Below, piece after piece: positions 23,625 through 35,600 of a stretch of DNA of 64,000 nucleotides. The position numbers were made by a program, and so were the translations under genes. The notes below the pieces were generated by a model. The model did not search any database. It saw nothing but the letters and a program-made list of their open reading frames with translations, and was not told the DNA's origin. The stretch covers positions 22,225,754 to 22,289,753 of the forward strand of contig CALNVZ010002974.1 in the NCBI GenBank assembly GCA_940671915.1. Direction: 5' to 3'. Position 1 is the stretch's first letter, and each line of letters begins with the position of its first letter. The DNA is from Paracentrotus lividus. Lineage: Eukaryota > Echinodermata > Echinoidea > Camarodonta > Echinidae.

Positions 23625-24127
23625 TAAAGGGGAAGTTCACCCTGGAATTTTATTGGTCTTAAAAAATGAAGAAAAATAATAGAAAAATATTAGTGAAAGT
23701 TTGATTAAAATCGACCAAAAAATAGCGAAGTTATGAATATGTAAAGTTTTGATTCTGTGACGTCACGTGCGAGCAGCTCTCCCATTGGTTGTGTACGTAA
23801 TTTCCATAAATTTGTCTTTTTGTCATGGTTATTGATAAAGGAATGGGTCAATTTGATGTAGTCATGTATATGAACATATGTTTGATGGTATATCGACCGC
23901 ACATGCGACATAATTATTTTCTTCTGAAAAAAAATGACATTTTTTGGAATTTACACTACATAACACATAGGAGATCTGCTCGCATGTGACGTCACAGAAT
24001 CAAAACTTTGAATATTCATAACTTCATCATAATTTGCTCTTTTTTCCCCAAACCTTCACTCATATTTTTCTTTTATTTTTCTACATTTTTTAAGACCAAT
24101 AAAATTCCAGGGTGAACTTCCCCTTTA
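23625..24127. mobile_element. MITE family D (TTAAAGGGGAAGTTCACCC), copy 1
   Basis: About 500 bp with long inverted arms: TTAAAGGGGAAGTTCACCCT on the left and AGGGTGAACTTCCCCTTTAA on the right. Inner arms share GTGACGTCACGTGCGAGCAG / CTGCTCGCATGTGACGTCAC. It lies inside a (CAAT)n tail. A close second copy is at 32068-32569. Note the paired cAMP-response-like TGACGTCA cores in each arm. Confidence 0.92.
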
Positions 24128-24146
24128 ATCAATCAATGTAGCTTAC

Positions 24147-24264
24147 CACCATTGTCAGGTGACGAAGAAGGGGAATCACCCACTATGTCCCTATCAGGAG
24201 CAGATGCTGTCCACCCATTGGTCAATTTGGTCTGACTGCTTACTGAGGATTCTAACTCTTGTAT
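24147..24264 (-). CDS. PPP1R9A-like: Neurabin exon 6: end of coiled coil, start of linker
   Basis: Thirty-nine full codons, opening in phase 0 after a strong acceptor (TTGTTGTTTTAG) and ending with one base before donor GTAAGC. The translation starts IQELESSVSSQTKLTNGWTA, continuing the helical pattern of exon 5, and then becomes disordered with acidic/serine content (SAPDRDIVGDSPSSSPDNG). The DSPSSSP segment is a likely phosphorylation cluster. It is the boundary between the coiled coil and the long linker. The donor lies only about 20 bp from the MITE at 23625-24127. Confidence 0.88.
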
Positions 24265-25076
24265 CTAAAACAACAAAAGAAAATGCATGAATGTTATTGT
24301 TAGATAAAACGTCTCCAAAAATTGAGTAACATTAGGAAAGAGAACATTGAAATCTAAAAAAAAAAAAAATAAATCTTTTGTAGTAATTTCAATACATTTT
24401 ATTGCATTGCCTATGGAAACTAAAAACACATCAGGTAAAAGGTAAGTGGAGTATTTCCACACTTCACAATATAGAGATGTACATTGTGATATTTATAGAT
24501 TTACAAAAACAAAACCAAACCTTTAATTTGATATAGATAATCATTATTCCTTGTTATTCTTTAACATTTGCTTTATTCTGGAAGTTGATAAAAATGTATT
24601 AACTGCACATTTATTCTGACTACAAAGAGAAAAAAGGTTAGTTGGAATCATAATGTAACAAATAATTAAAGTAATTGCACCAAGAAGCTTGTACATGTAT
24701 AATGTTTAATTGAAATTTCAAACTTCTTTTCATTTTCAAGGTAAATAAAATTTTTGGAAATCTTTAAATTCATATAAAAAACAAAAAAGGACACAAGACA
24801 GTCCAGCCAGCAAATCTTGTCTATACGAGGGGGTGGTATTGATGGACTAATTGGCAGTGAATTGTAGTTCAATGTTATCACATGACAATCAATACAGAGT
24901 AAACAACCTAAGGGGAGTGCATTATTACTAGGTCGGAATACTGGTCTAATATGACGTCAAAGTGGATTGTTGCTTTTAAGATGGAGATGATGAAATCTAA
25001 ATATACAGAAATGAGAGAAATAAGGTAATCACAAAACAGACAGCTCGGAGACCACCAGGCTCAGTCACACCGAGCA

Positions 25077-25292
25077 GGGGGGTGTTTCAAAAACAGTTAA
25101 GTAGACTTAAAGTCGCACTTAACTTCTATGCGCATCTTGTTTTATAACGCGCAATTTAATTGATAGATTTCATAATGGCGCGCATCCCATGAGCATGGTC
25201 AATCCAATGGGTGAAGCGTAATATAACGCACAAAACTAACGATTTAAGTGCGATTTTTAGGTCTACTTAACTCTCTGTGAAACACCCCCCAG
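25077..25292. mobile_element. Palindromic MITE family E, copy 1
   Basis: About 215 bp. The left arm is GGGGTGTTTCAAAAACAGTT, then AAGTAGACTTAAAGTCGCAC; the right arm is the complement ending CTCTGTGAAACACCCCCC. The centre carries ATAACGCGCAATTTAATTG. A second copy is at 36049-36262. Non-coding. Confidence 0.9.
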
Positions 25293-25303
25293 GTCTCAAA
25301 ACT

Positions 25304-25678
25304 GAGGCCTGCGATGCTGCACTAGCTTATCTAATATAATAGCATGCTATTTGTGATCCAATGAATTAGCCTGATCAGAGAAGATCAGGACGTTTCTCTC
25401 AAATAGAGTACTAAATTGGATGACATACAAGCCCAAGTTATCTTGGGCTTTTTACAAAAATTTGAGACTAGTTTTGTGGTTTTGGTTTAGCATGCTAAAT
25501 TGCGCAGTGCTGCACTAGCTCGAAATATCAGGCTTGTTTGTTGAATCTCGAGGTGAGGTCGTTATTGCTCAAGCTTGAGCTAGTGCAGCACTGGTTTCTT
25601 TTTTGTTTGTTTTTTCTCAATTCACTACTAAGTAATTAGGAAGCTACTTTTTATATTGAGCTAATGTAGCATGGCCTA
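25304..25678. mobile_element. MITE family B, diverged copy
   Basis: Begins GGCCTGCGATGCTGCACTAG and ends GAGCTAATGTAGCATGGCCT, with internal TTGAGCTAGTGCAGCACTGG and TAGCATGCTA motifs of family B. It lies directly after the family E element. Confidence 0.65.
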
Positions 25679-26210
25679 CATAGACTAAATGTGGTTGGGG
25701 ATAACTTATTTTTTTGCTAAAAAATAGTACTCTGGAGTGCCCCTTCCCATCCGAGACCATCCATTTAGTTGGTAAAAAGATGGTAACACAGTGCTACTAG
25801 ATTTACTCCTTTTGCAAACTGTTTGAGTCTGTTTGGCAAAGTTTTCAAGAATGGAATGAGAAATAGTTTAATGTGATAGTCGTCTTAGAGTAAAGAAGAA
25901 CACAAAAGAGAGATATTGGGCTAGACAAAAAACAAATATTAATGGCTAACCATCTTGTAGTGTAATATGTTGAGTGGTCATTACGGCTGATCTTTCGTGG
26001 AATAGTTTTAATTTATCATCTAAACATTACATTCTTTCATTACACCCATCCTTCTTTCAGCATACATGTAGGCGCCTAACTCAAATCTAATTATACTGAA
26101 AGTTCTTGAGCCATGTCTCTCTTTTCTATTAAAGCTTCAAGGAAATATTGCACTTATACTGTCTTCATATCCTCTGATCTCATCCAATATTGGATATGAA
26201 AGCAGCACCT

Positions 26211-27166
26211 AGGGTGTGTTTAATGTCCATTTTCAAATTTTAAACGGCAACATGAATCATGATACAAAACGCAATTACAAAACACTGATATAAACAAAAA
26301 CAAAGTGGGTGTTCATTGTCCCCATTCCCGGTCGTGAAAGTAAACATCTTTCAGAACTCCATTCGGAGGAAAATTTAAACGCCGAAAAAGATGCATTTTG
26401 AATAACGATCAGCTTCGGTTTTACGACCTTGAGCATTGCGAATGCAACGAAATGCGACACTGAACACAATTGAGTTTTCAAACATCTTTAAAGGTAGTAT
26501 CAGCCTTTTTCACAAATTGCGAAAACTAATGCAACTTGGCATAACTGTAGAATATGATCGACCTATACTGTCTATTCAATCTTACTGTCATAGGTTGCCT
26601 AGATCAGTAATACGAAAATCTGACTACCAATCTTGACCAGCTCTCCATCAACATCGTTGATATTACAGCGCGTGCGGCACGGACCGTACACAGCAATGTA
26701 CACACGGCGCATCAGCGTGCATTATTCTCTGCGCTAACGGTCAGCAGTTCGCACCGTACGGTATATTTTTCGAGGTTAAAAAAATAGGAATGAATTTTGA
26801 TAATCGCAATATAATGACAAACATACACATTTGAGCTTAATCATGTTGTGGGAAGATATAGTCATTGGTATACTACTATATCCTCTAAAAACTAGAAATT
26901 TAATATTTTTGCCTGCAAAAGGCTGACACTACCTTTAAATGTGCTCTCGCAGTGGAAGCTTCCGGTGCAAATGAAAAAAAAAATACCGCAGATGTTTGTT
27001 TTTGAGAGCAGGGAATTTAAAGACAATGGATGTCTAATCAGCTTTAAATTTTCGACACTGAACGGTGTACCTCTGACTGCGTTTGTATTATGTGTTTTGT
27101 AATTGCGTTTTGTATCATGATTCATGTTGCCGTTTAAATATGAAAATGGACATTGAATACATCCCT
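26211..27166. mobile_element. MITE family F interrupted by a second MITE
   Basis: The outer element has inverted ends AGGGTGTGTTTAATGTCCAT and ATGGACATTGAATACATCCC plus a long arm AAACGGCAACATGAATCATG / CATGATTCATGTTGCCGTTT. Its interior is interrupted by 26487-26938. A distant relative with the same terminal arms spans 56019-57556. Confidence 0.88.
26487..26938. mobile_element. MITE family G nested in family F
   Basis: About 450 bp with ends TTTAAAGGTAGTATCAGCCT and AGGCTGACACTACCTTTAAA. The interior has a GC-rich patch (CGTGCGGCACGGACCGTACA). No coding frame. Confidence 0.85.
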
Positions 27167-27479
27167 AGTTCCTTTGCATCTGTCTTTCACAATACTTGCT
27201 CCAAATGATGTCTAAATTGGCAGTGTCAACAATCACGGCAGTGACATGGGAAAGGCTCATTTCATGATTTTCAAAGGCTCCGCTTAATTGCAGTGCCTAT
27301 TAATTGCAGTATTATTTAGAATAAAAAGAGACAATACTTCATGTGCAATTTGATCTATGTAGCAAGACAACTAAAGCAAACTAGAGTCACAGAATTTCAC
27401 CAACAATAAAGTAATCACTTTAAATTACAAGCAAATCCTGTAACTTCGGTTACAGAATGGTCAAGTTTAATAAGATCAT

Positions 27480-27734
27480 TAGGGTGGTATCTCACTTCGC
27501 GGAGACGTCTCCACGACAGAATAGAAAATTTTGTCTCCGCGACAGATAAAAGTATTACAGACGTCTCCGATATTGCGGAGACGTTTTCGCGACAATTTAT
27601 GAAACAAAAAGTCTGAAATAGTCCCAAATCTGTCTCCGAGACGTCACCGCAATATCGGAGATGTCTCTAATAGTTTTTATCAATCGCAGAGATAGTGTCG
27701 TGGAGACGTCTCCGCAAAGTGAGATACCACCCTA
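27480..27734. mobile_element. Palindromic MITE with GAGACGTCTCC arms
   Basis: About 255 bp. The left end is TAGGGTGGTATCTCACTT and the right end AAGTGAGATACCACCCTAA. The arms are built of GCGGAGACGTCTCCACGACA and GTCTCCGATATTGCGGAGAC, so the single strand can fold almost end to end. Non-coding. Confidence 0.9.
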
Positions 27735-28799
27735 AGTTATTGTTGATAAATGTAATCTCAATGACATTCTGGAATTCATGGCGTATTTTCAGGATTATTT
27801 GAAAATGAAAACTGGTGTTAACAGAGATGTCAATCAAAATATGTGTGACACGAAGATCTCTTCTTCGCCCAGTTTTAATACAATTTATACCGAAATAATA
27901 GACAATCCCAGAAGAAGATAAAAGAAAAACAAAGTGGGATATTAGAGCTTTCTCCTTACTTACAGGCAACTTCCCTAAGGGATCCTAATATCATGTACAT
28001 AGTAGATGTCAATCAGGAAATAATATCTGCCTCCACTGACTTTTATTAGCATTTCAAGGTTAGCCTGATATTGGTCTGAAAAGCTAAACTAATTCAGACA
28101 GATAAAGCCTAAGAGAATGACCTTACAAGATAGAAATGACATAAGATGCAATATGCCATCCTCTAATAATATATCGTTCTATCCTAGCTGAAAGGCAGAA
28201 AATTCTGGTACAACCACGATTTTACTCTCCAAAAATTACCTGATTCACATTGTAAGTGGATTTGGAGATTGTTTATGATTAGTTGAAACATTTCAGCAGA
28301 CTAGTAATTATGCTTTTAAAAGGGCTCTTACATAAATTGAAAAGGTGTATGGCAAAACTTTTGTGGTCTCATAGAAAATTATGATGAACTCACATGAATT
28401 AAAAACTTTGCCCGAGCATGAAAAGAGAAAAAAAAGTCCCTCACGCTATCTACAACATTTTAATATTAGCATGTGAATGGGGATTATAAGATATTGGTGA
28501 TCTACTTTTCCCCCATTTTTCTCCCCTTGACCTGTATAAAGTATGATGTTCACTATTCATCTCAGCACTCATATCTTCATTTTTATCATCATCACTATCT
28601 TTCATGTCCGGCCTTTATTGTCTGTCTCAATGCTCTACTTGTCATCTCTTCATCAACTACCCTCGTTTCCTCTTTCATGATTTTTTTTTTTTTTTTTGTT
28701 CAAGAAAAAAAATCTATGGAATTAACTTCATCGCTCAACAAAAAATGAAACTTGCTCACAGTTTTAGGCCTTCATTATAAAGCTCTTGAATAGCTGCAG
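27735..28799. other. Intron 5 segment, no gene recognised
   Basis: AT-rich intronic DNA with a T run at 28680-28697. No exon-like frame with convincing splice sites was seen. Confidence 0.55.
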
Positions 28800-29380
28800 T
28801 AAACTTCTAAACATTTAACTTCTAGATGTTTAACTCCCATTTTGCTAGCCATAGTTAAGCCACAGATTTACGCTAGGCTTAACTTTAGGCCACCTTTGTG
28901 AATACGGGCCTATATGTTTAACTTTTAAATGTTAACTTTGAAATATTTATATCATAGATGTTTAACTTATATATGCTTAACTTATAAAGTTTAAACTTCT
29001 AGATAATATACTTCTAGATATTTAACTTTTCAGATGTTTAACTTTAGATGCTTCATTTTTAGATGTTTAACTTTCATATGTTTAACTTTTTGCTTAATTT
29101 TACTTAAAGTTAACTCCTAGATGTTTAACTTCTAAACGTTCAATTTCTATATGGTTAACTTCTAGATATTTAACTTAAGATGTTTAACTCCTAGATGTAA
29201 TAAGTTCTTGATGTTTAATATCGGGATGCTTAACTTCTGGATGTTTAACTTTGAGATTTTTCACATTTGAATGTTGAAGTTCTATACATTTCACTTCTAG
29301 ATTTTCAACATTTACACGTTTAACATCAGAATGTTTAACTTTTAGATGTTTAACGGCTAGATCCAAGATGATGAGATCAT
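28800..29380. repeat. GATGTTTAACTTCTA minisatellite
   Basis: About 30 degenerate units of 15-18 bp built on TTAACTTCTAGATGTTTAAC, interrupted at 28845-28915 by a half copy of foldback family A (TAGTTAAGCCACAGATTTAC through CACCTTTGTGAATACGGGCC). It creates a spurious VKH-rich open frame on the minus strand. Confidence 0.9.
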
Positions 29381-29697
29381 TTAAAACCGCACCTAAACCG
29401 CCCAAGACCGCCCCTCAGCTTACTCACTAAACCGCCCCAAACGGCCCATGTCTTAAGCATGCTATAGTCAAGATAGTATCAAAAATATGTGATGAAACAT
29501 GCCCATAATTGTTGTGGATTACCCATTGGATGTGTGCTGTCCGATTCTGCTCTTAAAAGTATTTTTTAAGAACAATTCTTATTGAAAAAGCCTGATTGAA
29601 ACACAGCATAACCCTTTCCGCTAGTGAGTAAACTGACACTTTTCACTCAGTCTCTAGGTGCTAAAGGGTTAATGGGCCATCCTGGCTTGCTACTTAC

Positions 29698-29794
29698 TCT
29701 AGCTTGTAGATTCTCTACTTCCTTTGCATGCCTTTCATCCTTATCAGTCTCAATCTGTTTCTGAAGACGTTCTTTCTCCTCCAACTCCTCTTCC
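29698..29794 (-). CDS. PPP1R9A-like: Neurabin exon 5: coiled-coil segment
   Basis: Thirty-two codons after one junction base that completes an arginine with exon 4; ends in phase 0 at a consensus donor GTAAGT; acceptor TTTTGTAACAG. The translation is EEELEEKERLQKQIETDKDE followed by RHAKEVENLQAR. It is highly charged with heptad-compatible leucines, a classic coiled-coil segment. In this family the coiled coil mediates homo- and hetero-dimerisation. The next-exon boundary keeps the helix continuous into IQELE of exon 6. Confidence 0.93.
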
Positions 29795-29809
29795 CTGTTA
29801 CAAAATAAA

Positions 29810-30105
29810 AATAAAACATAAAAATCTTATTATTTGCTATACAAACAACAAAACTAGTACAGTAATTACCAAAGAAACAACAAAAATAAAAAATAAAAAT
29901 CTTATTATTTGCTATACACACAACAAAACTAGTTATAGTAATTACCAAAGAAACAACAAAAATAAAAAATAAAAATCTTATTATTTGCTTTACAAACAAC
30001 AAAACTCGGATAGTAATTACCAAAGAAACAATGAAAATAAAAAAATAAAAATCTTATTATTTGCTTTACAAACACCAAAACTAGTTATAGTAATTACCAA
30101 AGAAA
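29810..30105. repeat. 75-bp tandem repeat, four copies
   Basis: Four near-identical units with AAATCTTATTATTTGCTATA, CAACAAAACTAGT and AATTACCAAAGAAACAAC, starting only about 15 bp upstream of the exon 5 acceptor. Recent duplication is suggested by the high identity. Confidence 0.95.
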
Positions 30106-31915
30106 TATATTAATCTAGGACGACTACCTCCTAGACACTTACCCCTCTCAAAATACATCCCTTAACTTTACACCTATCCCTATTTCTGGGGGGGGGGGGA
30201 GGTGATTGTTCAGAAGATACTTGTCCCGTTACGGGAATATGTATTGATTAGGGGGGGGGGGCTCTATATATCTCGGCAGAAGAATAAATGACATTTGCCA
30301 ACAAGAATAGGTCAAATTGGTTCAGCTCTTATTACTGTGGTGTTTCAGAGGGTATCAGACTTAAATTGTACTACTAGTATATCATATCTGTTAAATACAT
30401 AAAAAAAAATTATAGCTTAATTAATTTATGTGATAAAGATTTATCAAATCTAAAATAAAATTAAGTTAATATCAGTTAACAGCAGCAAAGGCATTAATTC
30501 ATATAATTAAACATAGAGTTACAATGTTATAACATATGTTATCCCCATGTTAACATAATCATTAACATGTTTTAAAATGTAGGCAATAATACAGACTTAA
30601 CTAACAAGTATGGAATGAAATTGAAAAATGAATTAATATTGCATTCAAAAGTAGTTATGAACTAGCCCCCCTCATTTCAGTACATCCTAAATGGCAAAAT
30701 CATTGCACGTGCTGGATTTGAGCCTGACATTAAATTCAACGAATAAAGATGGTCAATAAATTAGATGGAAGAAGCGGAACAACAAGGTGCTATTATCCAA
30801 TAACGGAAAGAGAATGATGCTAGCTAGACAGGTGCGAGATACACGCAGACCTGGAGGAAGGTGGGCAAAAAACAGAATCAAGTTACTAGTGCCGCAATCT
30901 CAAGAACTGTAATTTCATTTGCCTGCAAACTATTGCTCCGATTTCAGGTTGATTCTCAAGAAACACCTTCTATCACCTCCTGGCTTAATCTTTACCTGAT
31001 ATATGCTATCCCTCATGCTTGGGCATGGATCATGCTCATTTACTGACCTATATCTTACACTAATTGTAGAGTAAAGACTATCTTCCCCAAAGATTTCAAC
31101 AACAAATTTAAATCAAATCCGATCATACTTTCAAAGGGAATTCAAAGTTCTTCTCATGAAACTCTATCCCCGAACAGGGAATAATTTTCCCGATACCATA
31201 TTAAACTTGCTTTGCAATTTTGTATGATTGTTACACAAAATTCCTTTTGAATAGCCACTTTTTTTTTATACATACATCTGAACAAGTATTGTTGGAAGTC
31301 CTTCCCTATCGACCAAAATTGCTAATCAAATTTGATATGTAAAATTAATCCCTGTTAAAGATAAACCAATTTAATTGTAAAATTGTGATTATGCTTGTCA
31401 AAATATCAACTTGAATCAAAACACCTGAATAAAGAATTCTGACACAAAGTCTGAACCATCATGTTGTTTTAATTGAAAATTAAAATCATATTATCAGTAA
31501 ATTTAGATTAACCTATATATGGTTGTGTCCTTGTTTATTCTGAAATAAATGGAGTCAAATAAGGGAGAGAATATAGTGTTTAAGGATATCTGAAAAAAAA
31601 AGGAATGAATTGATGTAACCCCTATACATGCATACAAACGAGAAATAAATAACAAATGGTAAAAACAATAAGTTCTTAGAAGAAAACAATTGTACTTCAC
31701 AGCAACCCAACTTGACGTTACTAGACCCTCAACATTTGACCTACTCTAAAGACTTTCCATGAAGAGAGAGCGTACCCTGTTAAGGGACGGCCAAGCATAG
31801 AGAAGCATGACTCAGTTTGCCTCTATTGAATGGTTGGCCAAACACTTGTTCCATCCTCCACCGTAGACTGGTCAACATAGGCTGACTACTTGACTAGGCC
31901 ACCTCCTAAGTACCT
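30106..31915. other. Intron 4 segment, no gene recognised
   Basis: AT-rich DNA with two G runs (30188-30199 and 30250-30260). No exon-like frame or known repeat family was identified between about 30300 and 31900. Confidence 0.55.
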
Positions 31916-34140
31916 CCTCAAAACGGTACAGGGCAATGCATCTTAAGTGGTCTGTTCACATAAACAATACCTTCACTACCGAATTATCATACCCTACCCT
32001 ATTGTACAGGGCCATGCATTTTAAGTGATCTGTTCACATTAGCAAAACCTTAGCTACTCCCTATACTTAAAGGGGAAGTTCACCCTGGAATTTTATTGGT
32101 TTTGAAAAATGCAGAAAAATAAAAGAAAAATAAGAGTGAAGGTTTGAAGAAAATCGACCAAAAAATAGCGAAGTTATGAATATTTTAAGTTTTGATTATG
32201 TGACGTCACGTGCGAGCTGCTCTCCAATATGTTGTGTATGGAAATTCCATAAAGTGTCATTTTTTTCAGAAGAATATTAATTATTTCACCTGTGCGGTTG
32301 ATATATCATCCAAACTATGTTCATATACATGATTTTATGAAATTGACCCATTCATTTATCAAGAACCATGAAAAAATACAAATTTATGGAATTTCCATAC
32401 ACGACACATGGGAGACCTGCTCGCATGTGACGTCACAGAATCAAAATTTTAAATAATCATAACTTCGCTATTTTTTGCTCGATTTTCTTCAAACTTTCAC
32501 TAATATTTTTCTTTCATTTTTCTGCAATTTTTAAAACCAATAAAATTCCAGGGTGAACTTTCCCTTTAAATAATACCCTACCCGGCTATACAGGACCATT
32601 CATTTTAAGTGGACTATTCATACATTGTATTTAATAGCAATACCTAAGCTACCCTTCCATACAGGGCAATGCATCCTAAGTGGTCTGTTCACATTAGCCA
32701 AAGCTAAACTGCTTCCTACCTATCACACAATACCCTACCATACATGTATCTTAAGAGGTCTGTTCACATTTGCTATATCTCAGCTACTCCCTACCTATCA
32801 TACCCTACCTTACAAGGCCATGCATCATAAGTAGTCTGTTCATATTAGAAATATACCTAAGCTTCTTCCTACCAATCAAACACTATCTTACCATACAGGG
32901 CCATGCATCTTAAGTGGTCTGTTCACATTAGCAATATACCTAAGCTACTCGCCACGTATCATACCCTACCCTAACATACAGGGCCATGCGTCTTAAGGTG
33001 GTCTGTTCACATTAGCTAAATCTAAACTAATCCCTACCTATCATACCCTACCCCACCATGCAGGGCAATGAATCTTAAGTGGTCTGTTCACATTAGCAAT
33101 ACCTTAGCTACCCTACAATACAGGGTCATGCATCTTAAGTGGTCTGTTTGCATTACCAATACCTCAGTTACTCCCCACCTATCATACCCTACCTTAGGAG
33201 GCCATGCATCATAAGTAGTCTGTTCATATTAGAAATATACCTAAGATTCTTCCTATCAATACAGGGCTATGCATCTTAAGTGGTCTGTTCACATTAGCAA
33301 TATACCTAAGCTACTCGCCACCTATCATACCCTACCCTAACATACAGGGCAATGAATCTTAAGCAGTCTGTTCACATTAGCAATACCTTAGCTACCCTAC
33401 CATACAGGGTCATGCATCTTAAGTGGTCTGTTTACATTACCAATACCTCAGTTACTCCCCACCTATCATACCCTACCTTACGAGGCCATGCATCATAAGT
33501 AGTCTGTTCATATTAGAAATATACCTAAGATTCTTCCTACCAATACAGGGCTATGCATCTTAAGTGGTCTGTTCACATTAGCAATATACCTAAGCTACTC
33601 GCCACCTATCATACCCTACCTTACGAGGCCATGCATCATAAGTAGTCTGTTCATATTAGAAATATACCTAAGATTCTTCCTACCAATACAGGGCAATGCA
33701 TCTTAAGTGGTCTGTTCACATTAGCAATATACCTAAGCTACTCGCCACCTATCATACCCTACCTTACAAGGCCATGCATCATAAGTAGTCTGTTCATATT
33801 AGAAATATACCTAAGATTCTTCCTACCAATCAAACACTATCTTACCATACAGGGCCATGCATCTTAAGTGGTCTGTTCACATTAGCAACATACCTAAGCT
33901 ACTCGCCACCTATCATACACTACCCTAACATACAGGGCCATGCATCTTAAGTGGTCTGTTCACCTTAACCAAATCTAAGCTACTCCCCATGTATCATACT
34001 CTACACTTGCACACAGGGCTGTACACAATAAGTGTTCTGTTCACATTATCAATACTTAAGCTACTCCCTACCTATCATACCCTACCCTATTATACAGAGC
34101 CATACATCTTAAGTGGTCTGTTCACATGAGCAAAATCATG
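31916..34140. repeat. Satellite array of ~75 bp units with higher-order structure
   Basis: More than 20 units containing CAGGGCCATGCATCTTAAGT, then GGTCTGTTCACATTAGCAAT, then CTACTCCCCACCTATCATAC and CCTACC. From about 33180 to 33830 pairs of variant units (GAGGCCATGCATCATAAGTA with AGATTCTTCCTACCAATACA) are themselves repeated as a block of roughly 145 bp. The array is split by the family D MITE at 32068-32569. Confidence 0.93.
32068..32569. mobile_element. MITE family D, copy 2 inside the satellite
   Basis: Same ends and arm structure as 23625-24127 (TTAAAGGGGAAGTTCACCCT; GTGACGTCACGTGCGAGCTG in one arm and CTGCTCGCATGTGACGTCAC in the other). Satellite units resume on the far side, so it inserted after the array formed. 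Confidence 0.92.
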
Positions 34141-34324
34141 TCACCTAGATTTCATTCTACATTTTCATATAGAGCATTCACACCCTGAAATTAGGTTGGT
34201 TTTAATCAATGAATTAATTATATTTTGGCAGATTAGTCTAAGGAATCAATATAGATATATGATCAATAATATTAATATAATTATTTTAAGCTGTTTTATT
34301 TTGGTTGAATTAGCGACATCCAAA

Positions 34325-34527
34325 TACTGTATAAGTGGTTATTTTCGCGGTGACTTTATTTTCGCGAATTTCGCGAGTCAGTCATCGCGAAAATTTCCAC
34401 TTCATTACAAGGCTATTTATGGTAATGAAATCATCACCAAAATCGCGAAATTTTGCTCCCGCGAATTTCCCCAACTGGTCAAGAATCGCGAAAATATCTG
34501 TACGCGGAAATATTGGCTTATACAGTA
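34325..34527. mobile_element. MITE family H (TACTGTATAAGTGG), copy 1
   Basis: About 200 bp with ends TACTGTATAAGTGGTTATTT and TATTGGCTTATACAGTA. Rich in TTTCGCGAATTT-type palindromes. A second copy is at 57888-58057. The apparent open frames across it are in repeat sequence. Confidence 0.92.
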
Positions 34528-34840
34528 AACCAAACCTCAATATTATCCCTAACTTAAAATGTTTCCAAAAGGTCTGGACATATGCTGCTCTTCTTTATGT
34601 CCCTAGAATGGCAATTCATTGTAACTTTAGATAGATATGATGGCAAAGATGAAAGATAGCCTGTGGTTTAAGAGAGATGTCACCAGAAAGCATGCTTTAA
34701 TCAATCACACCTTAGTTACAGAGGTTGATGACATCTGTACAAGGGGATAGACCAAAAGCTATGCACTATAATGGAATGAGATAGTAGTACAATCCAATTT
34801 CGGTCTATTAATCTACTACAGTACTTTATCAGACACTGCA

Positions 34841-35010
34841 TATCGTCGGCTGAAAACCAAAAGGGCGTTATTACAGATCAAAGATGTTCTGTTGAGAACC
34901 AGAAGGGTGCTATTACCATTGACTTTGTACAGCAATAGCACCCTTCTGGTTCTCAACGAAACATCTTTAAGATGCAATAACGCCCTTCTGGCTCTTACAG
35001 ACGATATTCT
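34841..35010. mobile_element. Palindromic MITE family C, long copy
   Basis: About 170 bp, ATCGTCGGCTGAAAACCAAA to GGCTCTTACAGACGATAT, with inner GAACCAGAAGGGTGCTATTA / AATAGCACCCTTCTGGTTC pairing. It contains an extra arm segment (AACGAAACATCTTTAAGATG) absent from the 20472 copy. Confidence 0.88.
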
Positions 35011-35252
35011 GAAGATCCTTAATTTTGTTGCACACTGCACAGCATGAAACCAACATTTAAAGTGATTTGGTAACTTCCAAAAACAAGTGCAAAAGAGACC
35101 AAAAGTAATTTAAGAGTTACGTTAATGGTTTTTATAATATGGATATGAAATTGTAGATACCTGGATAGTAAAGCAAGTAATTGTCTTGTAAATGTCAAAA
35201 TGAGCTATTTCATAAATTGCGATTTGAATTCATGTTGAATGTTACTGCATCC

Positions 35253-35600
35253 CTTGTTAGTCTGTCTGTCCGTCTGTCTTTTTTTTCCTCTACCTCCACA
35301 TATTTTTCTGTCTACCCGTTAGTCTGATTGTCTGCCTGTCTGTCTCTTTCTCCCTCTCCATCTATGCGTTTGTCTGACTGCCTCTCTTCCTCTCTCTCAA
35401 ATTGTCTGTCAGTCTGTCTGTCTGTCTCTTTTTCTCTCTCCATTCATATCTCTGTGTAACTATTAGTCAGTCTGTCTGTCACCCTTCCTCTCTCTTCATC
35501 TCTTTTCCTGTCTGTTAGTCTGTCTGTCTGTATGTCTGCTTCTTCCTCTCTCTCCATCTCTGCCTACCTGTTTGTCCGTCCATCTCTCAACTCTTTGATT
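35253..35600. repeat. Pyrimidine-rich (CTGT)n minisatellite
   Basis: Degenerate GTCTGTCTGTCTGTCT and TCTTCCTCTCTCTCCATCTC blocks repeated about five times with a period near 60-70 bp. Non-coding. Confidence 0.9.

Noticed and set aside
29184-29405. VKH-rich repeat protein on the minus strand
   Set aside because: Direct translation of the GATGTTTAACTTCTA minisatellite.
31916-34140. CRISPR-like array
   Set aside because: Units are contiguous tandem repeats without unique spacers, in an animal intron.
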